A stretch of 29,616 bases of DNA from an uncultured Endomicrobiia bacterium (GCA_938040055.1 CALHWY010000021.1:1-29616); one strand, 5' to 3'. Shown: positions 14,700 to 23,489, numbered from the stretch's first letter. Notes: a model not told the origin generated them from the sequence alone. Translations and numbers: made by a program.

Positions 14700-16325
14700 A
14701 TGAATAATCAAAAAGGCATGACGCTTATAGAGGTTATGGTGGCTATGTTGGTGCTGTCTATTGCCATGATAGGCGGCATATCGTTTTTTACAAGCGCTTA
14801 CAGGATAAACTATTCTTATATGGAGTCTGCGAACAGAATTGACCATGCATTAAGATATGTTGAGAAACTGAAAGTGCAAAGAAGAGATTATCCTACTTTC
14901 GGCGCGTTTTCAAATATCGGAGGCAGTGGTTTTACCGCCTATTTTGTCGACAGTGAGTTTAATGATTATTACGAGAATGACCCGTATTTTTATGAAAACT
15001 ATGCTCCTGGCATTATACATTTGCCGGCAACATTTATAATTGAACCAGTTCCCGGCAGAATAAAACCGAATATCAAAATACCTGCCAATGGATCTTTTCA
15101 ACCCAGAGGATTTTATTACCGCGATGAGGCTTACAAAGTGCTTTACAGTACCATACCCTATACCAGCCCTGTCGTTACCGAGGATTACGGGCCCGACTTT
15201 GCGGCTTATCCGAAATCTAGAATATCTTATGCTCTTCAAGACGCTTACGATAATGGATTGTATTTTAAGTTTTTCTCAACCGAGGAAGCAACATTTTATT
15301 TAAAGTATCATTATGATAGAGGAACCGGCGTTGAAAATAATGATGCTTATGCGGAAACTACATTTGCTAAAATGGCAAAATATTCCAAATCAAAAAAATA
15401 TCAAAAGTTGTATGACAGTAAGCGCTTGATGACAAAGTATCACCCTTATACTATCCTTGATAGTATGTTTGGCCCTGGAGGCGAAAGCCATCGCTGGAGT
15501 TTTCCATCCGGGATAAAGACGGGAACTATTACTACCCCTTCGGGAAAAGTTGTGCCTGTTAGCACTTCGGACCCGTATTTTCTTATTGCTCCGTTAAGTT
15601 ACATCTATGTTCCTAGTGTTAAAGAGGCAGAAGGTTTTTATACGCAAATACATCTAACAACACCTATTCTTATAAAAGCAGGTTCGGTACAAGAAAACAC
15701 AGGCGAATCTTCTTCAATAATAGGAAGTGAAGGTTTTACTTTTGACAGCAGAAGATTTTATAAATACTATCCGTCTATATCTACCCATGATGAAGTTCAT
15801 CCCAGAGATTCTATAGAGAGTATTTATACGACGAAGATAACCAGACCTCATGACGATCCTAATAAAAGTGATTTGGAAAAACCGGATCCGGTGCTTCTTG
15901 CAAACAGCAATCTCTATCATAGAGATGCGATATTTGTTGCTCATGTCTATAAGGGGAATGCTACGGGAAAAGAGCAGATCAAAAAATTATACAAATGGCA
16001 TTATGATGGAGGAACTCCTCCGTCAGGGGTTCCCATAAATGTCTCTCCGGCGAACAGGCGCGTAGTATTTCAAGTAAATGTCGGTAAAATAAATCCGCAT
16101 AGGCTTACCAGATACAGACGCAGCGTATATATATCCGTTTGGCCTTTTGAATCCGATGCTGCCGCCAGAGCTTTGATAAGGGAAGCTATTGACTCCAATC
16201 CGGATTTTCAGGCGAGAGTGGATTATATAAAGAGTAAAAAGACTTCAGCGCAAAAAATGATAATGATTCCTTTTATACAGTTATACGCTCACGATGAAAA
16301 CTCTACTCTTTGCGAGGCATTATGA
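14700..16325 (+). CDS. Giant prepilin-like protein (PilV/GspI position)
   Basis: The N-terminus is a standard prepilin signal: short MNNQKG leader, cleavage before Met7, Glu at +5 (MTLIEV), then the hydrophobic helix to about residue 27. The mature protein is about 535 residues, three to four times a usual minor pilin. The extra mass is a Tyr/Pro-rich, apparently beta-rich region (about 60-480) with no family I recognise. It ends in an Arg/Ser-rich and then helical C-terminus. It has an AGGAGAAAG ribosome binding site, and its stop overlaps the next start as ATGA. By analogy with pilins carrying large adhesive or sensor domains it may sit at the fibre tip; that is inference. Confidence 0.8.
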   Translation: MNNQKGMTLIEVMVAMLVLSIAMIGGISFFTSAYRINYSYMESANRIDHALRYVEKLKVQRRDYPTFGAFSNIGGSGFTAYFVDSEFNDYYENDPYFYENYAPGIIHLPATFIIEPVPGRIKPNIKIPANGSFQPRGFYYRDEAYKVLYSTIPYTSPVVTEDYGPDFAAYPKSRISYALQDAYDNGLYFKFFSTEEATFYLKYHYDRGTGVENNDAYAETTFAKMAKYSKSKKYQKLYDSKRLMTKYHPYTILDSMFGPGGESHRWSFPSGIKTGTITTPSGKVVPVSTSDPYFLIAPLSYIYVPSVKEAEGFYTQIHLTTPILIKAGSVQENTGESSSIIGSEGFTFDSRRFYKYYPSISTHDEVHPRDSIESIYTTKITRPHDDPNKSDLEKPDPVLLANSNLYHRDAIFVAHVYKGNATGKEQIKKLYKWHYDGGTPPSGVPINVSPANRRVVFQVNVGKINPHRLTRYRRSVYISVWPFESDAAARALIREAIDSNPDFQARVDYIKSKKTSAQKMIMIPFIQLYAHDENSTLCEAL

Positions 16326-17245
16326 AATCGAAAAAATCTGCTAAGGGTTTTTCATTGCTGGAAACGCTTATTACTATTGTTATCGTAGGCATACTTTCAG
16401 CTGCCTGCGGGACGATGCTTATTTTTGCTTATTCGATGTTTGAAAAAGTTATGGGCAAAGGCTCGGCGTCTCTTGAGTATAAAACTTTTAGGTTTACAAC
16501 AGAAAAGGTTTTTAGAAATATGACAAAAGAAGGGCCTCTTATCTATAATATGATTACGGATGATGTATGCAGCAGAGAAAACAGGCCCCCGGCAACTAAA
16601 GAAGAAGAAGAAAATTGCATAAAGATGGATGTCGAATATTTCCCTATTCCTTTCCCGGGCGAGATATTTACGAGAAAATATTATCAAAATGTTGCGGGGA
16701 ATGCCACAACTAAATATAAAATAGGCAGCGTTGTCGATCCGGGAATTTGGGAAGGCCATGTGGGCAGATCTGTTGCTGTTTACAGCTGTATCGCAAGCGA
16801 AAAGATCCCTGCTAATTATAGAAGATACTTAATGACGATGGAGGTCTCTACTGATACGGTAAAAAAGAAGATGGTTATATTGTATTCTTGGGATGTCGTG
16901 TATGAAAATAACAGAGTTAAGCCCATAGCTGATGAACTAACACAAGAAAGCATATATAAAAGATCGGATTTTGAGCTTCAGGGCGGCGGCCCGTTACATG
17001 CTAAAAGAGAAGTTCTGTTGCACGATGTTTATGATTTTCAGGTAACTTCGAGACTGAGCAATTTAGCAGTAAATAGGATTGTAAGAGAGGAGTTTGCAAA
17101 GATTGCGTCGGTAAGGCTTTTTGTTAAGCTTGGCGAGGATGCAGAGACGCAATATTCAAATGATTTTATTTTTGCCAATAAATCTATTTACGGTGATTTG
17201 GATAATTTGTTTACCGGAGTTGATGAAGATAATATAATACCGTGA
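16322..17245 (+). CDS. Prepilin-like protein (PilW/GspJ position)
   Basis: A 307-residue pseudopilin with class III signal MKSKKSAKG/FSLLET, Glu at +5 and a hydrophobic helix through about residue 35. The C-terminal ~270 residues are a large globular domain. A TTG 12 nt upstream would add MRGI, but the ATG at 16322 overlaps the previous stop as ATGA, so I take it as the start. Order and length fit PilW/GspJ, which pairs with the PilV and PilX types to form the tip complex. Four Cys residues lie in the first half of the protein: one in the hydrophobic helix and three in the globular domain. Confidence 0.8.
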   Translation: MKSKKSAKGFSLLETLITIVIVGILSAACGTMLIFAYSMFEKVMGKGSASLEYKTFRFTTEKVFRNMTKEGPLIYNMITDDVCSRENRPPATKEEEENCIKMDVEYFPIPFPGEIFTRKYYQNVAGNATTKYKIGSVVDPGIWEGHVGRSVAVYSCIASEKIPANYRRYLMTMEVSTDTVKKKMVILYSWDVVYENNRVKPIADELTQESIYKRSDFELQGGGPLHAKREVLLHDVYDFQVTSRLSNLAVNRIVREEFAKIASVRLFVKLGEDAETQYSNDFIFANKSIYGDLDNLFTGVDEDNIIP

Positions 17246-17261
17246 TATTACAGGGGAAATA

Positions 17262-18083
17262 ATGAATAAAGAGAAAGGCAGCATACTTGCGATTGCAATA
17301 ATTTTTATTTTTATATTTACACTGCTCGGCATGTTTGCAATGAGACTTGTTATTCTTCAAAACGAATCGTCAGACGCCGAGCTGTATTATACAAGAGCGC
17401 ATTTTGCCGCCTTATACGGCTCGGAATTGGCGCTTAATCATGTGATGAAATGGGAAAATATTGCAACAAGCGATACTGTTCATCCTGAAGGCAGGAAATT
17501 TCTTGTCGATTCGCCCAAATGTTTAAATTATAAAAGTGGAAAATGGTATCCTTTGGAGGGTCTTTCCGCAAGCGAGTTGGAACAAAATTTTCAAGATGAG
17601 GTGACGGGAGGAACCGGAAGCGGCATTTGTCTTGACTGTACTGTAGAAGAAGACACGGCGCCTAATCTCAGTGATGGATATCTTCCAAATTTGTTTCCGG
17701 GCAGTTTTGATCAACAATACGGCACATATAAATTCTACATCATAAAAACTATCGCAACAATATACAAAGATCTCAGCGGAAAAACCGGAATGATATCACA
17801 AGCTAAGGACTATTTGTACTTTTTTATAGCTTATTCAAAAGGGACGAAGGGTTCAAAAGCTTTGGAAAACATTACTGAAGCCGACGGTAAAGTAGTTTTA
17901 GGATTCTATAATGATCCTGACTTTAACGCTTACTTTAATACGCTCTACCCCACTCTTACCGGCAGTACAAGAAAGGAGAAGATAAAAGAAATGACGAAAT
18001 ATTATACTTCGGCTCCTAACAGGTCTATTATAACGGGTAAAGTCCAGCCTATTTTCAGATACTACATCAGAGGGAGGAGATAA
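17262..18083 (+). CDS. PilX/GspK-like minor pseudopilin
   Basis: A 273-residue protein with a prepilin-like N-terminus KEKG/SILAIAIIF followed by a long hydrophobic helix (about 7-28). It has no Glu at +5, as in GspK and many PilX proteins, which are thought to cap the fibre and initiate assembly. After the helix come the conserved Arg and aromatic residues, then a globular domain with two Cys close together (GICLDC, near 125-128). A GGGGAAAT ribosome binding site precedes it, and it ends 2 nt before pilM. The fourth-in-order position and the missing Glu5 support the call. Confidence 0.75.
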   Translation: MNKEKGSILAIAIIFIFIFTLLGMFAMRLVILQNESSDAELYYTRAHFAALYGSELALNHVMKWENIATSDTVHPEGRKFLVDSPKCLNYKSGKWYPLEGLSASELEQNFQDEVTGGTGSGICLDCTVEEDTAPNLSDGYLPNLFPGSFDQQYGTYKFYIIKTIATIYKDLSGKTGMISQAKDYLYFFIAYSKGTKGSKALENITEADGKVVLGFYNDPDFNAYFNTLYPTLTGSTRKEKIKEMTKYYTSAPNRSIITGKVQPIFRYYIRGRR

Positions 18084-18085
18084 AT

Positions 18086-19099
18086 TTGATCGGTCTTGAT
18101 TGGGGTTCTAAGTTCATTAAAGCTTGCAGAGTTTTGCCGAAGTCGGACGGAAAATATATAGTGTATGCTTCAATGGTTTCTGCGGACGGAAAGGACGGGG
18201 AAAGAGAAGAAAATCCTTTGCTTTTAAAAAATAAAGTCAACAATCTCCTGAGGCAGTTGAGGGTTCAAAACAGAGAGACGGCGCTATCTGTAGGCGGCAT
18301 TGATTTGCTTGCCAGAGATTTTTCATTGCCGCAAATGGCTCCCGAAAATGTTGAAGGCGCGGTTATGATAGAAGCTGAAAACAGCATTTTTGAAACTCTG
18401 GATGAGATGTATTCAGATTTTGAGATATTGTCGGAACCCGAATCCGATAAATTGGATGTTCTGTTTGTCGCTTCTCCTAAAGATCATATAAACCATATGT
18501 TGGACAGCTTTTCCCAGTCCGAGCTTGACATTATGAAAGTGACGGCTGATAATATCGCTCTTGCGAATTGTTTTTTAGCGCTTGAAGAAAGGCGCGCTTT
18601 CGCCGAATCCGTTGTTCTGGTCAATATAGGGCATGAAGTGTCCAATATCGCCATAGTTGACAGAGGCCGTCTCAGATTTATAAGGAATGTGGCTTTCGGC
18701 GGTTTGGATGTTACAAGAGAAATAGCCGGGATTTATGAAGTCGATTTTGAAACTGCGGAACAAATCAAAAGACAGCCTGAGATCTGGGAAAGCATAGGGC
18801 TGAACATAAAAAATATTTTAAAGAAGAGTTCCAGCAATCTTCTTGAGGCGATTTTCCGCTCAATGGAACATTCCGTCTCAAGACAGAAAACCGGCAAAAT
18901 AGATAAAATACTGCTTACGGGAGGCGGAGCTATTTTGAAAGGGATAGACAGGTTTATTTTTGAAACGCTCGGCATAAATACCGAAACGTGGAATCCTTTG
19001 GCTTCCGAAGATATCATCGGCGTGACGGATAAAGACAAAGGTTTTTTTGCCGCCATAGCCCTGGGACTCGCTCTCCAGAAAGGAGAGGATAATGTATAA
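18086..19099 (+). CDS. pilM: Type IV pilus assembly protein PilM
   Basis: Actin/FtsA-like cytoplasmic ATPase-fold protein that binds the PilN N-terminus at the inner membrane. Visible elements are the phosphate-1 loop GLDWGSKFIKA at the very N-terminus, phosphate-2 VNIGHEVSNIAIVDRG (about 185-200), and the adenosine motif LLTGGGAILKGI (about 275-286). Length is 337 residues. The start is TTG at 18086, supported by GGGAGGAGA six bases upstream. Any ATG would lie far downstream and remove the phosphate-1 loop. It overlaps pilN by 8 nt, in the canonical pilMNOPQ order. Confidence 0.93.
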   Translation: MIGLDWGSKFIKACRVLPKSDGKYIVYASMVSADGKDGEREENPLLLKNKVNNLLRQLRVQNRETALSVGGIDLLARDFSLPQMAPENVEGAVMIEAENSIFETLDEMYSDFEILSEPESDKLDVLFVASPKDHINHMLDSFSQSELDIMKVTADNIALANCFLALEERRAFAESVVLVNIGHEVSNIAIVDRGRLRFIRNVAFGGLDVTREIAGIYEVDFETAEQIKRQPEIWESIGLNIKNILKKSSSNLLEAIFRSMEHSVSRQKTGKIDKILLTGGGAILKGIDRFIFETLGINTETWNPLASEDIIGVTDKDKGFFAAIALGLALQKGEDNV

Positions 19100-19676
19100 T
19101 ATAAATCTTGTGCAGAGAGCGATAGTGTCGTCTGAAAAAAGTCAGAAAGCTGTAAAATTTTTGAAGGTTATCTCATTGTTTTTGACTTTTGCGATAATAG
19201 GTCTTATAGCATATACGGTTTATACGGTTATGGAAAGGGACAGGGTGTTCGATGAAATCAGCGAGCTTAAAATAAAGATAGATGAAATGCGGCGTCTCAA
19301 TAAAATAAAAGACGTCGAAGCCGAGTGGACTTTAAATTATAATAAAATGCTTGCCATTACCGATATGATTTCAAAAAATACCCAAACCGGGCTTATGCTT
19401 AGGGATGTCGGGCTGTATATGCCGGAAGGCGATTTTTTATGCTCTTTTATTTTAACGCCTGATTATATGATAAAAGAAGCCGTGAAAGTAAAAGGACTGA
19501 CGAATGTTTTATATGATACCGCGAGCTATCCTGAAATAGTTAAGGCGGCTTATGAAAGAAGCCCGTTTCTGGGTAAAGATCCGATAACAGCGGAAGAAAG
19601 AGAAGTGCTTGAAATCAAAGGTCGAAAAGTTGAAGTTTTAAATATATCAATGCCTTTTGTGACGGAGAGAAAGTAA
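19092..19676 (+). CDS. pilN: PilN-like inner-membrane alignment protein
   Basis: A bitopic membrane protein of 194 residues. The N-terminal cytoplasmic MYNINLVQR resembles the conserved INLLPxR segment of PilN that docks on PilM. One transmembrane helix (about 24-46), a coiled-coil stretch (about 50-95) and a periplasmic ferredoxin-like region follow. It shares its last A with the next start codon (TAATG), so translation is tightly coupled. The call rests mainly on the N-terminal motif, topology and position. Confidence 0.85.
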   Translation: MYNINLVQRAIVSSEKSQKAVKFLKVISLFLTFAIIGLIAYTVYTVMERDRVFDEISELKIKIDEMRRLNKIKDVEAEWTLNYNKMLAITDMISKNTQTGLMLRDVGLYMPEGDFLCSFILTPDYMIKEAVKVKGLTNVLYDTASYPEIVKAAYERSPFLGKDPITAEEREVLEIKGRKVEVLNISMPFVTERK

Positions 19677-20608
19677 TGGCCAGCTATTCAAAGAAGAACC
19701 TCATATATGTAATAATCAGGAATGTCTTTTTTCTTTTCTTCTTAGTCGCTTTATATCAGTATGTCTATAGAAATTTTGAAATGCAGCTGAAAGAAAATAT
19801 TCTTCTGCATGAGAAATTTACCGGCGTTTATAATGATTTGGAGCAGTTTGTGAAAATGAATGAAAGTATGCAGGAGACTAAAGCCCAGATTGAAGATATT
19901 ATAGCAAGCATGCCTCTTCTTGATTATGTCCCGAATCAGGATTTGCTTACGGGATACAGGGACAGGATTATTGCTCTGGTTGAAAAATATTCCATAAAAG
20001 ATGCCGTTGAAACTATAGTTAAAGATGAAGCTTCGGGCATGGTAACCCTGACTCTTAATTTCAAACTTAAATACGAGCCTTTGTATAAATTTCTTTTTGA
20101 TATGGAAATGTTTTCAAAAGTTCATTCGTTTTCGATAGTTCCGGACAATAATGTGGAAGTGCAGAGCAGTCCGCTGCTCTACAGCGTGCCCGTGGACGAT
20201 TATTTCAGCGGGAGAAATGAGAATATGGATGAAGTAAGAGCCGCGGGTTATTTTAAGGAAATCTTTAAAAAATCCGCCGATTATGCTTCCAGAATAGGGC
20301 ACATTCCCACATGGCGCGATATTGACCCGGCTCCGAAAGATCCTTTCTATGAATATGTGCCTCCTAAGCAAAATAAGACGGCCTTCAAAACAAAAGCCGT
20401 AAAAAGAAAGCCTCCTCCTATAGATATCTCGGGTATTATTTTCGAAGCGTCCAGTCCTATGGTTATTATAGAAGGGAAAATCTATAAAGTCGGAGATTTT
20501 TATAAGAAAAATAATATTATGGTCAAGATAATAGCCATTCAGGAGAGAACGATTACCGTTGAACTTGACGGGCAAAAATATATTATAAAATTTAACAAGG
20601 AGGGGTAA
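19676..20608 (+). CDS. pilO: PilO-like protein fused to a PilP-like C-terminal domain
   Basis: The first ~165 residues look like PilO: a short cytoplasmic segment, a transmembrane helix (about 11-30), a coiled coil (about 36-75) and a ferredoxin-like periplasmic domain (about 90-160). A Pro/Lys-rich linker (about 215-248) then leads to a C-terminal region, 249-310 (IDISGIIFEASSPMVIIEG and on), with the GIxx...PxVIIxGKxYKVGD pattern of PilP/GspC-type homology domains that bind the secretin. No separate pilP gene is present between this and the secretin, so the fusion replaces it. It shares a base with both neighbours (TAATG junctions). At 310 residues it is about 100 longer than a usual PilO. 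Confidence 0.82.
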   Translation: MASYSKKNLIYVIIRNVFFLFFLVALYQYVYRNFEMQLKENILLHEKFTGVYNDLEQFVKMNESMQETKAQIEDIIASMPLLDYVPNQDLLTGYRDRIIALVEKYSIKDAVETIVKDEASGMVTLTLNFKLKYEPLYKFLFDMEMFSKVHSFSIVPDNNVEVQSSPLLYSVPVDDYFSGRNENMDEVRAAGYFKEIFKKSADYASRIGHIPTWRDIDPAPKDPFYEYVPPKQNKTAFKTKAVKRKPPPIDISGIIFEASSPMVIIEGKIYKVGDFYKKNNIMVKIIAIQERTITVELDGQKYIIKFNKEG

Positions 20609-21921
20609 TGAAGAAGTTTTTAGCTTTGATGATTTCTGTCGTGATGTTTTCTCAGGCGGCCTTTGCCGCTATTGAATCCAGGGGCCTTATTTCCGTCGAC
20701 TTTCAGGGAACGACCCTTTATACCGTGTTAAATATACTCAGTATGAAAACCGGCAGGAAATTTGTTACGGATGCGGATTTGTTGAACAAAAAGATAGTTT
20801 TATCTCTTAAGGATGTTACGCCTGACGAAGCGTTAAATGCGCTGCTTGATACGTATGATTTATATTATGTTAAGCAGGGCGATACCAATATCTATGTTAT
20901 TAAGAGCAAAAGCGATGTCTCTCCGATAACCGTTTCAAAAGTCATTTTTTGCAATTATGCAAAATCCGCCGATCTGGAAAAAGTTCTTGCGGCCAGGCTT
21001 TCCAAAGGCGGAAAGATAGTATCCGACGAAAGAACCAATTCTGTTATTATTACGGATTTGGCCGACAGCATAGATAAAATGGAAAATCTGATCCGTTCTC
21101 TTGACGTGCCGACTCCGCAGGTTTTAATCGAATCGAAAATAGTGGATGTTAATCTCAATAACAATTTTCAGATAGGCACACAGATAGATAAGATTTTCAG
21201 AATGCCTAAAGCTTTTCAGTACATTAAAGCCGGCGCTGAAAAATGGGGAGTTGACTCCAACGGATATGCCTGGGTGGATCCGTGGAGCGTGCTGGCGGGA
21301 GAAAATCCTCCTAAAGGAAAAAATTCTTCCGAATATACGCAGATGCTTTCTGTTCCTCCTACCGTCGGCGTAGGACGTTTCGGCGTTGCGCTGCTGTCAG
21401 GAGACTGGAATATACTCGGAAGTATGTTTGCCGGTATTGAAGATAAGAACGCAAAAATTCTGACAAATCCTAAGCTGATAGTTTTGAATAATCAGGAAGC
21501 TGCCATAGATATCATAGAAGAAGTTCCTTACCAGTCCGACAGAACTACCGCTACCACCACGGGATCGGTCACGGCGACTACATCGTTTAAACAGGTCGGA
21601 CTCAAATTGAAAGTCAAGCCCCAGATTAACAGAGACGGCACGATTGTTTTGCAAGTGGAGCCTGAGCAGAGTTTCAGAACGGGTGAAACAATCGAAGGCA
21701 CTCCGGTTATAAACACAAGCAAGGCAAAAACGATAATGATGCTCAGAAGCGGGGAAACCGCGGTTATAGGAGGCCTGATAAGGGAAACGGAAACAAAAAC
21801 CGAAAACAAAATTCCTTTGCTCGGCGACATTCCTCTTCTGGGATATTTATTTAAAAACGTCGTGAAAAATAAAGCAAGACATGAGCTTACGATATTCATT
21901 TCAGCTAAAATTATAAATTAA
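20608..21921 (+). CDS. pilQ: Secretin (PilQ/GspD family), short form
   Basis: Outer-membrane channel for the fibre. Signal peptide 1-20 (cleavage after AFA), an N0/STN-like domain (about 26-100), one N1 domain (about 105-170), then the secretin core (about 170-437). The core contains the VPYQ motif (307-310) and the family signature KIPLLGDIPLLGYLF (401-415). At 437 residues it lacks the AMIN repeats and B domains of long PilQ and has only one N1 repeat, nearer to minimal type. A Gly/Ser-poor insertion (about 205-250) precedes the core. It is translated straight after pilO (TAATG). Confidence 0.92.
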   Translation: MKKFLALMISVVMFSQAAFAAIESRGLISVDFQGTTLYTVLNILSMKTGRKFVTDADLLNKKIVLSLKDVTPDEALNALLDTYDLYYVKQGDTNIYVIKSKSDVSPITVSKVIFCNYAKSADLEKVLAARLSKGGKIVSDERTNSVIITDLADSIDKMENLIRSLDVPTPQVLIESKIVDVNLNNNFQIGTQIDKIFRMPKAFQYIKAGAEKWGVDSNGYAWVDPWSVLAGENPPKGKNSSEYTQMLSVPPTVGVGRFGVALLSGDWNILGSMFAGIEDKNAKILTNPKLIVLNNQEAAIDIIEEVPYQSDRTTATTTGSVTATTSFKQVGLKLKVKPQINRDGTIVLQVEPEQSFRTGETIEGTPVINTSKAKTIMMLRSGETAVIGGLIRETETKTENKIPLLGDIPLLGYLFKNVVKNKARHELTIFISAKIIN

Positions 21922-21933
21922 AAGGTATTTCAG

Positions 21934-22497
21934 GTGAATAATTCTGCAAAGATATTAATTATTGAAGATGAAGAAATCGTCAGGGAGACCTTGGCCGAAA
22001 ACGTTAAAGAAAAAGGTTTTTTTGTCGAGAGCGCAGAGAACGCGTCTTCCGCTATTGAGATGATAAAGCGTTTTCATTATGATATTTTGCTTGTGGATTA
22101 CCGTTTGCCGGACATGAACGGTCTTGCGCTTATAAAGGAAGCTCTTATGATTTCCAAAGATGCCGTTCCGATTGTGGTTACCGGTTACAGTTCGGTTGAG
22201 ACGGCCGTTGACGCAATGAGAATGGGGGCTTATGATTATCTTTTAAAGCCGGTGGATATTGAAGCTCTGGTTGTGGAGATAAATACAATTTTACAGGAAC
22301 GGGATATTTTCAGGAAGGGAAAAGAAAGGCTTCATGAATCCGTCATAAGCGCTTTAAAGCCCCTTAACGATAAAGGGACGGTTATTCTGGCAAGCAAAGA
22401 CAGTTTAAAACCCTTCGGAAAAGAGGGGATTGTGAAAAAAATAATTTCTATACCCGGAATGTTTTTAAGAAAGATAAAAGAATTTTATTGGGGATAG
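21934..22497 (+). CDS. Response regulator receiver protein, no output domain recognised
   Basis: The N-terminal receiver domain (about 5-120) holds the acidic pair Glu11/Asp12, phospho-acceptor Asp55 (LLVDYRLPD), Thr83 and Lys105 (LLKPVD). It is of the NtrC/atypical type, with the usual switch residues. The start codon is GTG, 12 nt after the secretin stop. The remaining ~65 residues (120-187) are basic and amphipathic, with no AAA+, HTH or GGDEF sequence. No histidine kinase lies in the window. It may act by protein-protein contact on the pilus machine; that is speculative. Confidence 0.85.
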   Translation: MNNSAKILIIEDEEIVRETLAENVKEKGFFVESAENASSAIEMIKRFHYDILLVDYRLPDMNGLALIKEALMISKDAVPIVVTGYSSVETAVDAMRMGAYDYLLKPVDIEALVVEINTILQERDIFRKGKERLHESVISALKPLNDKGTVILASKDSLKPFGKEGIVKKIISIPGMFLRKIKEFYWG

Positions 22498-22513
22498 TGC
22501 TTAAGGAGCGTTT

Positions 22514-23314
22514 ATGAAAATAAATTTACTGTCTGCTCTTTTAATTTTAAGTCTTTTTTGCGTGAGCGCGCAGGCGAGACCTAAAAAAAGAGGAGCTGAA
22601 GCCGCCGACGATATTCAGACGGCATTGGAAACGACATCGGAAAAAAAACACAAAAAATATAATGCCGCCGACTTGTCTAAAGTCGAAAATTTGTATTTTT
22701 CCGGAAAACTTGAAAAGGCCGAACTTGTGCTTAATGAGATACTTCTTACTTATCCGGATAATACCGAGGCTCTCGAATTAAAAAATAAAATCCTGATAAT
22801 AAAAGAAAAATTGTTTGTCTTTAAAAGAGACACGGCTGAGGATTATCTTGTCGAGTCCGAAAGAAGCCTTAGAGACGGTAATTATTATGAAGGGCTGCTC
22901 TACTATAAGAGAGCCGTGGATCTTATGCCTGAAATTTATGACGCGCAGCGCTATAACACCATAATAGGAGAGCTCAACGCGCAGGCGCTTCGTTTCAGGG
23001 GAGGTGACAGAAAGAACTTTTTGGTTTCAGTTGAAGCTTTTCAGGACGGCAATTTCAAGAAAGCAAAAAATCTTATAGAAGATTTATCCCATAGATATGA
23101 AAATATGGCCGATTACAGGGGCATGGTGGAGTATTATCACGTGGAATATACCAATAAAGAAAGAATGAAAGATTATTTTAAAGAGGCGCTCAGGAACTTT
23201 AAAAAGGGCAGATATGAAAATGCCAGAAGCGCTTTGAATTATGCCATGGCGATAAACCCGAAAGACGTTGACATAGCTCTTCTGTCGGAACAAATCAATT
23301 TACAATTGCAATAA
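22514..23314 (+). CDS. Exported TPR-like repeat protein
   Basis: A 266-residue protein with a Sec signal peptide (about 1-21, cleavage after AQA), so periplasmic or cell-surface. The mature part is helical, with TPR-like units at about 53-85, 104-140, 166-198 and 225-260, showing patterns such as YFSGKLEKAELVLNEILLTYPDN and RNFKKGRYENARSALNYAMAINP. Position behind the secretin and response regulator, and before the operon terminator, makes it a candidate pilotin-like or assembly factor (PilF/PilW-type pilotins are TPR proteins). It lacks a lipobox, so this is only a suggestion. Confidence 0.75.
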   Translation: MKINLLSALLILSLFCVSAQARPKKRGAEAADDIQTALETTSEKKHKKYNAADLSKVENLYFSGKLEKAELVLNEILLTYPDNTEALELKNKILIIKEKLFVFKRDTAEDYLVESERSLRDGNYYEGLLYYKRAVDLMPEIYDAQRYNTIIGELNAQALRFRGGDRKNFLVSVEAFQDGNFKKAKNLIEDLSHRYENMADYRGMVEYYHVEYTNKERMKDYFKEALRNFKKGRYENARSALNYAMAINPKDVDIALLSEQINLQLQ

Positions 23315-23325
23315 AGCCGGTCGCG

Positions 23326-23357
23326 AGGGAGAGGTTAAAAACCTCTCCCTTTTTTTA
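23326..23357 (+). terminator. Strong rho-independent terminator closing the pilus locus
   Basis: AGGGAGAGGTT (23326-23336) pairs perfectly with AACCTCTCCCT (23340-23350) around a 3-nt loop, then a T-run to 23357. It lies 12 nt after the TPR gene stop. Confidence 0.93.
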
Positions 23358-23416
23358 ATAAAACTAACCTGTTTTTCCGCTGAAAACTATCTGCAGATTA
23401 TCAAAAAACGCCAATA

Positions 23417-23445
23417 TTGACTTTAGCAGGTGTAATTTGTAGAAT
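23417..23445 (+). promoter_or_regulatory. Sigma-70 promoter of the pyruvate phosphate dikinase gene
   Basis: TTGACT (23417-23422) and TAGAAT (23440-23445) are 17 nt apart, 44 nt before the ATG, which is preceded by AAAAGGAGCG. A second TTGACT-like element begins about 28 nt downstream, without a good -10. Confidence 0.7.
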
Positions 23446-23489
23446 TTGACTTATTTAGCGTCTGAAAAATACGGAAAAGGAGCGAAAAA

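Noticed and set aside
16310..16321. TTG start for the PilW-like gene
   Set aside because: The ATG at 16322 gives the usual ATGA overlap and a normal prepilin leader.
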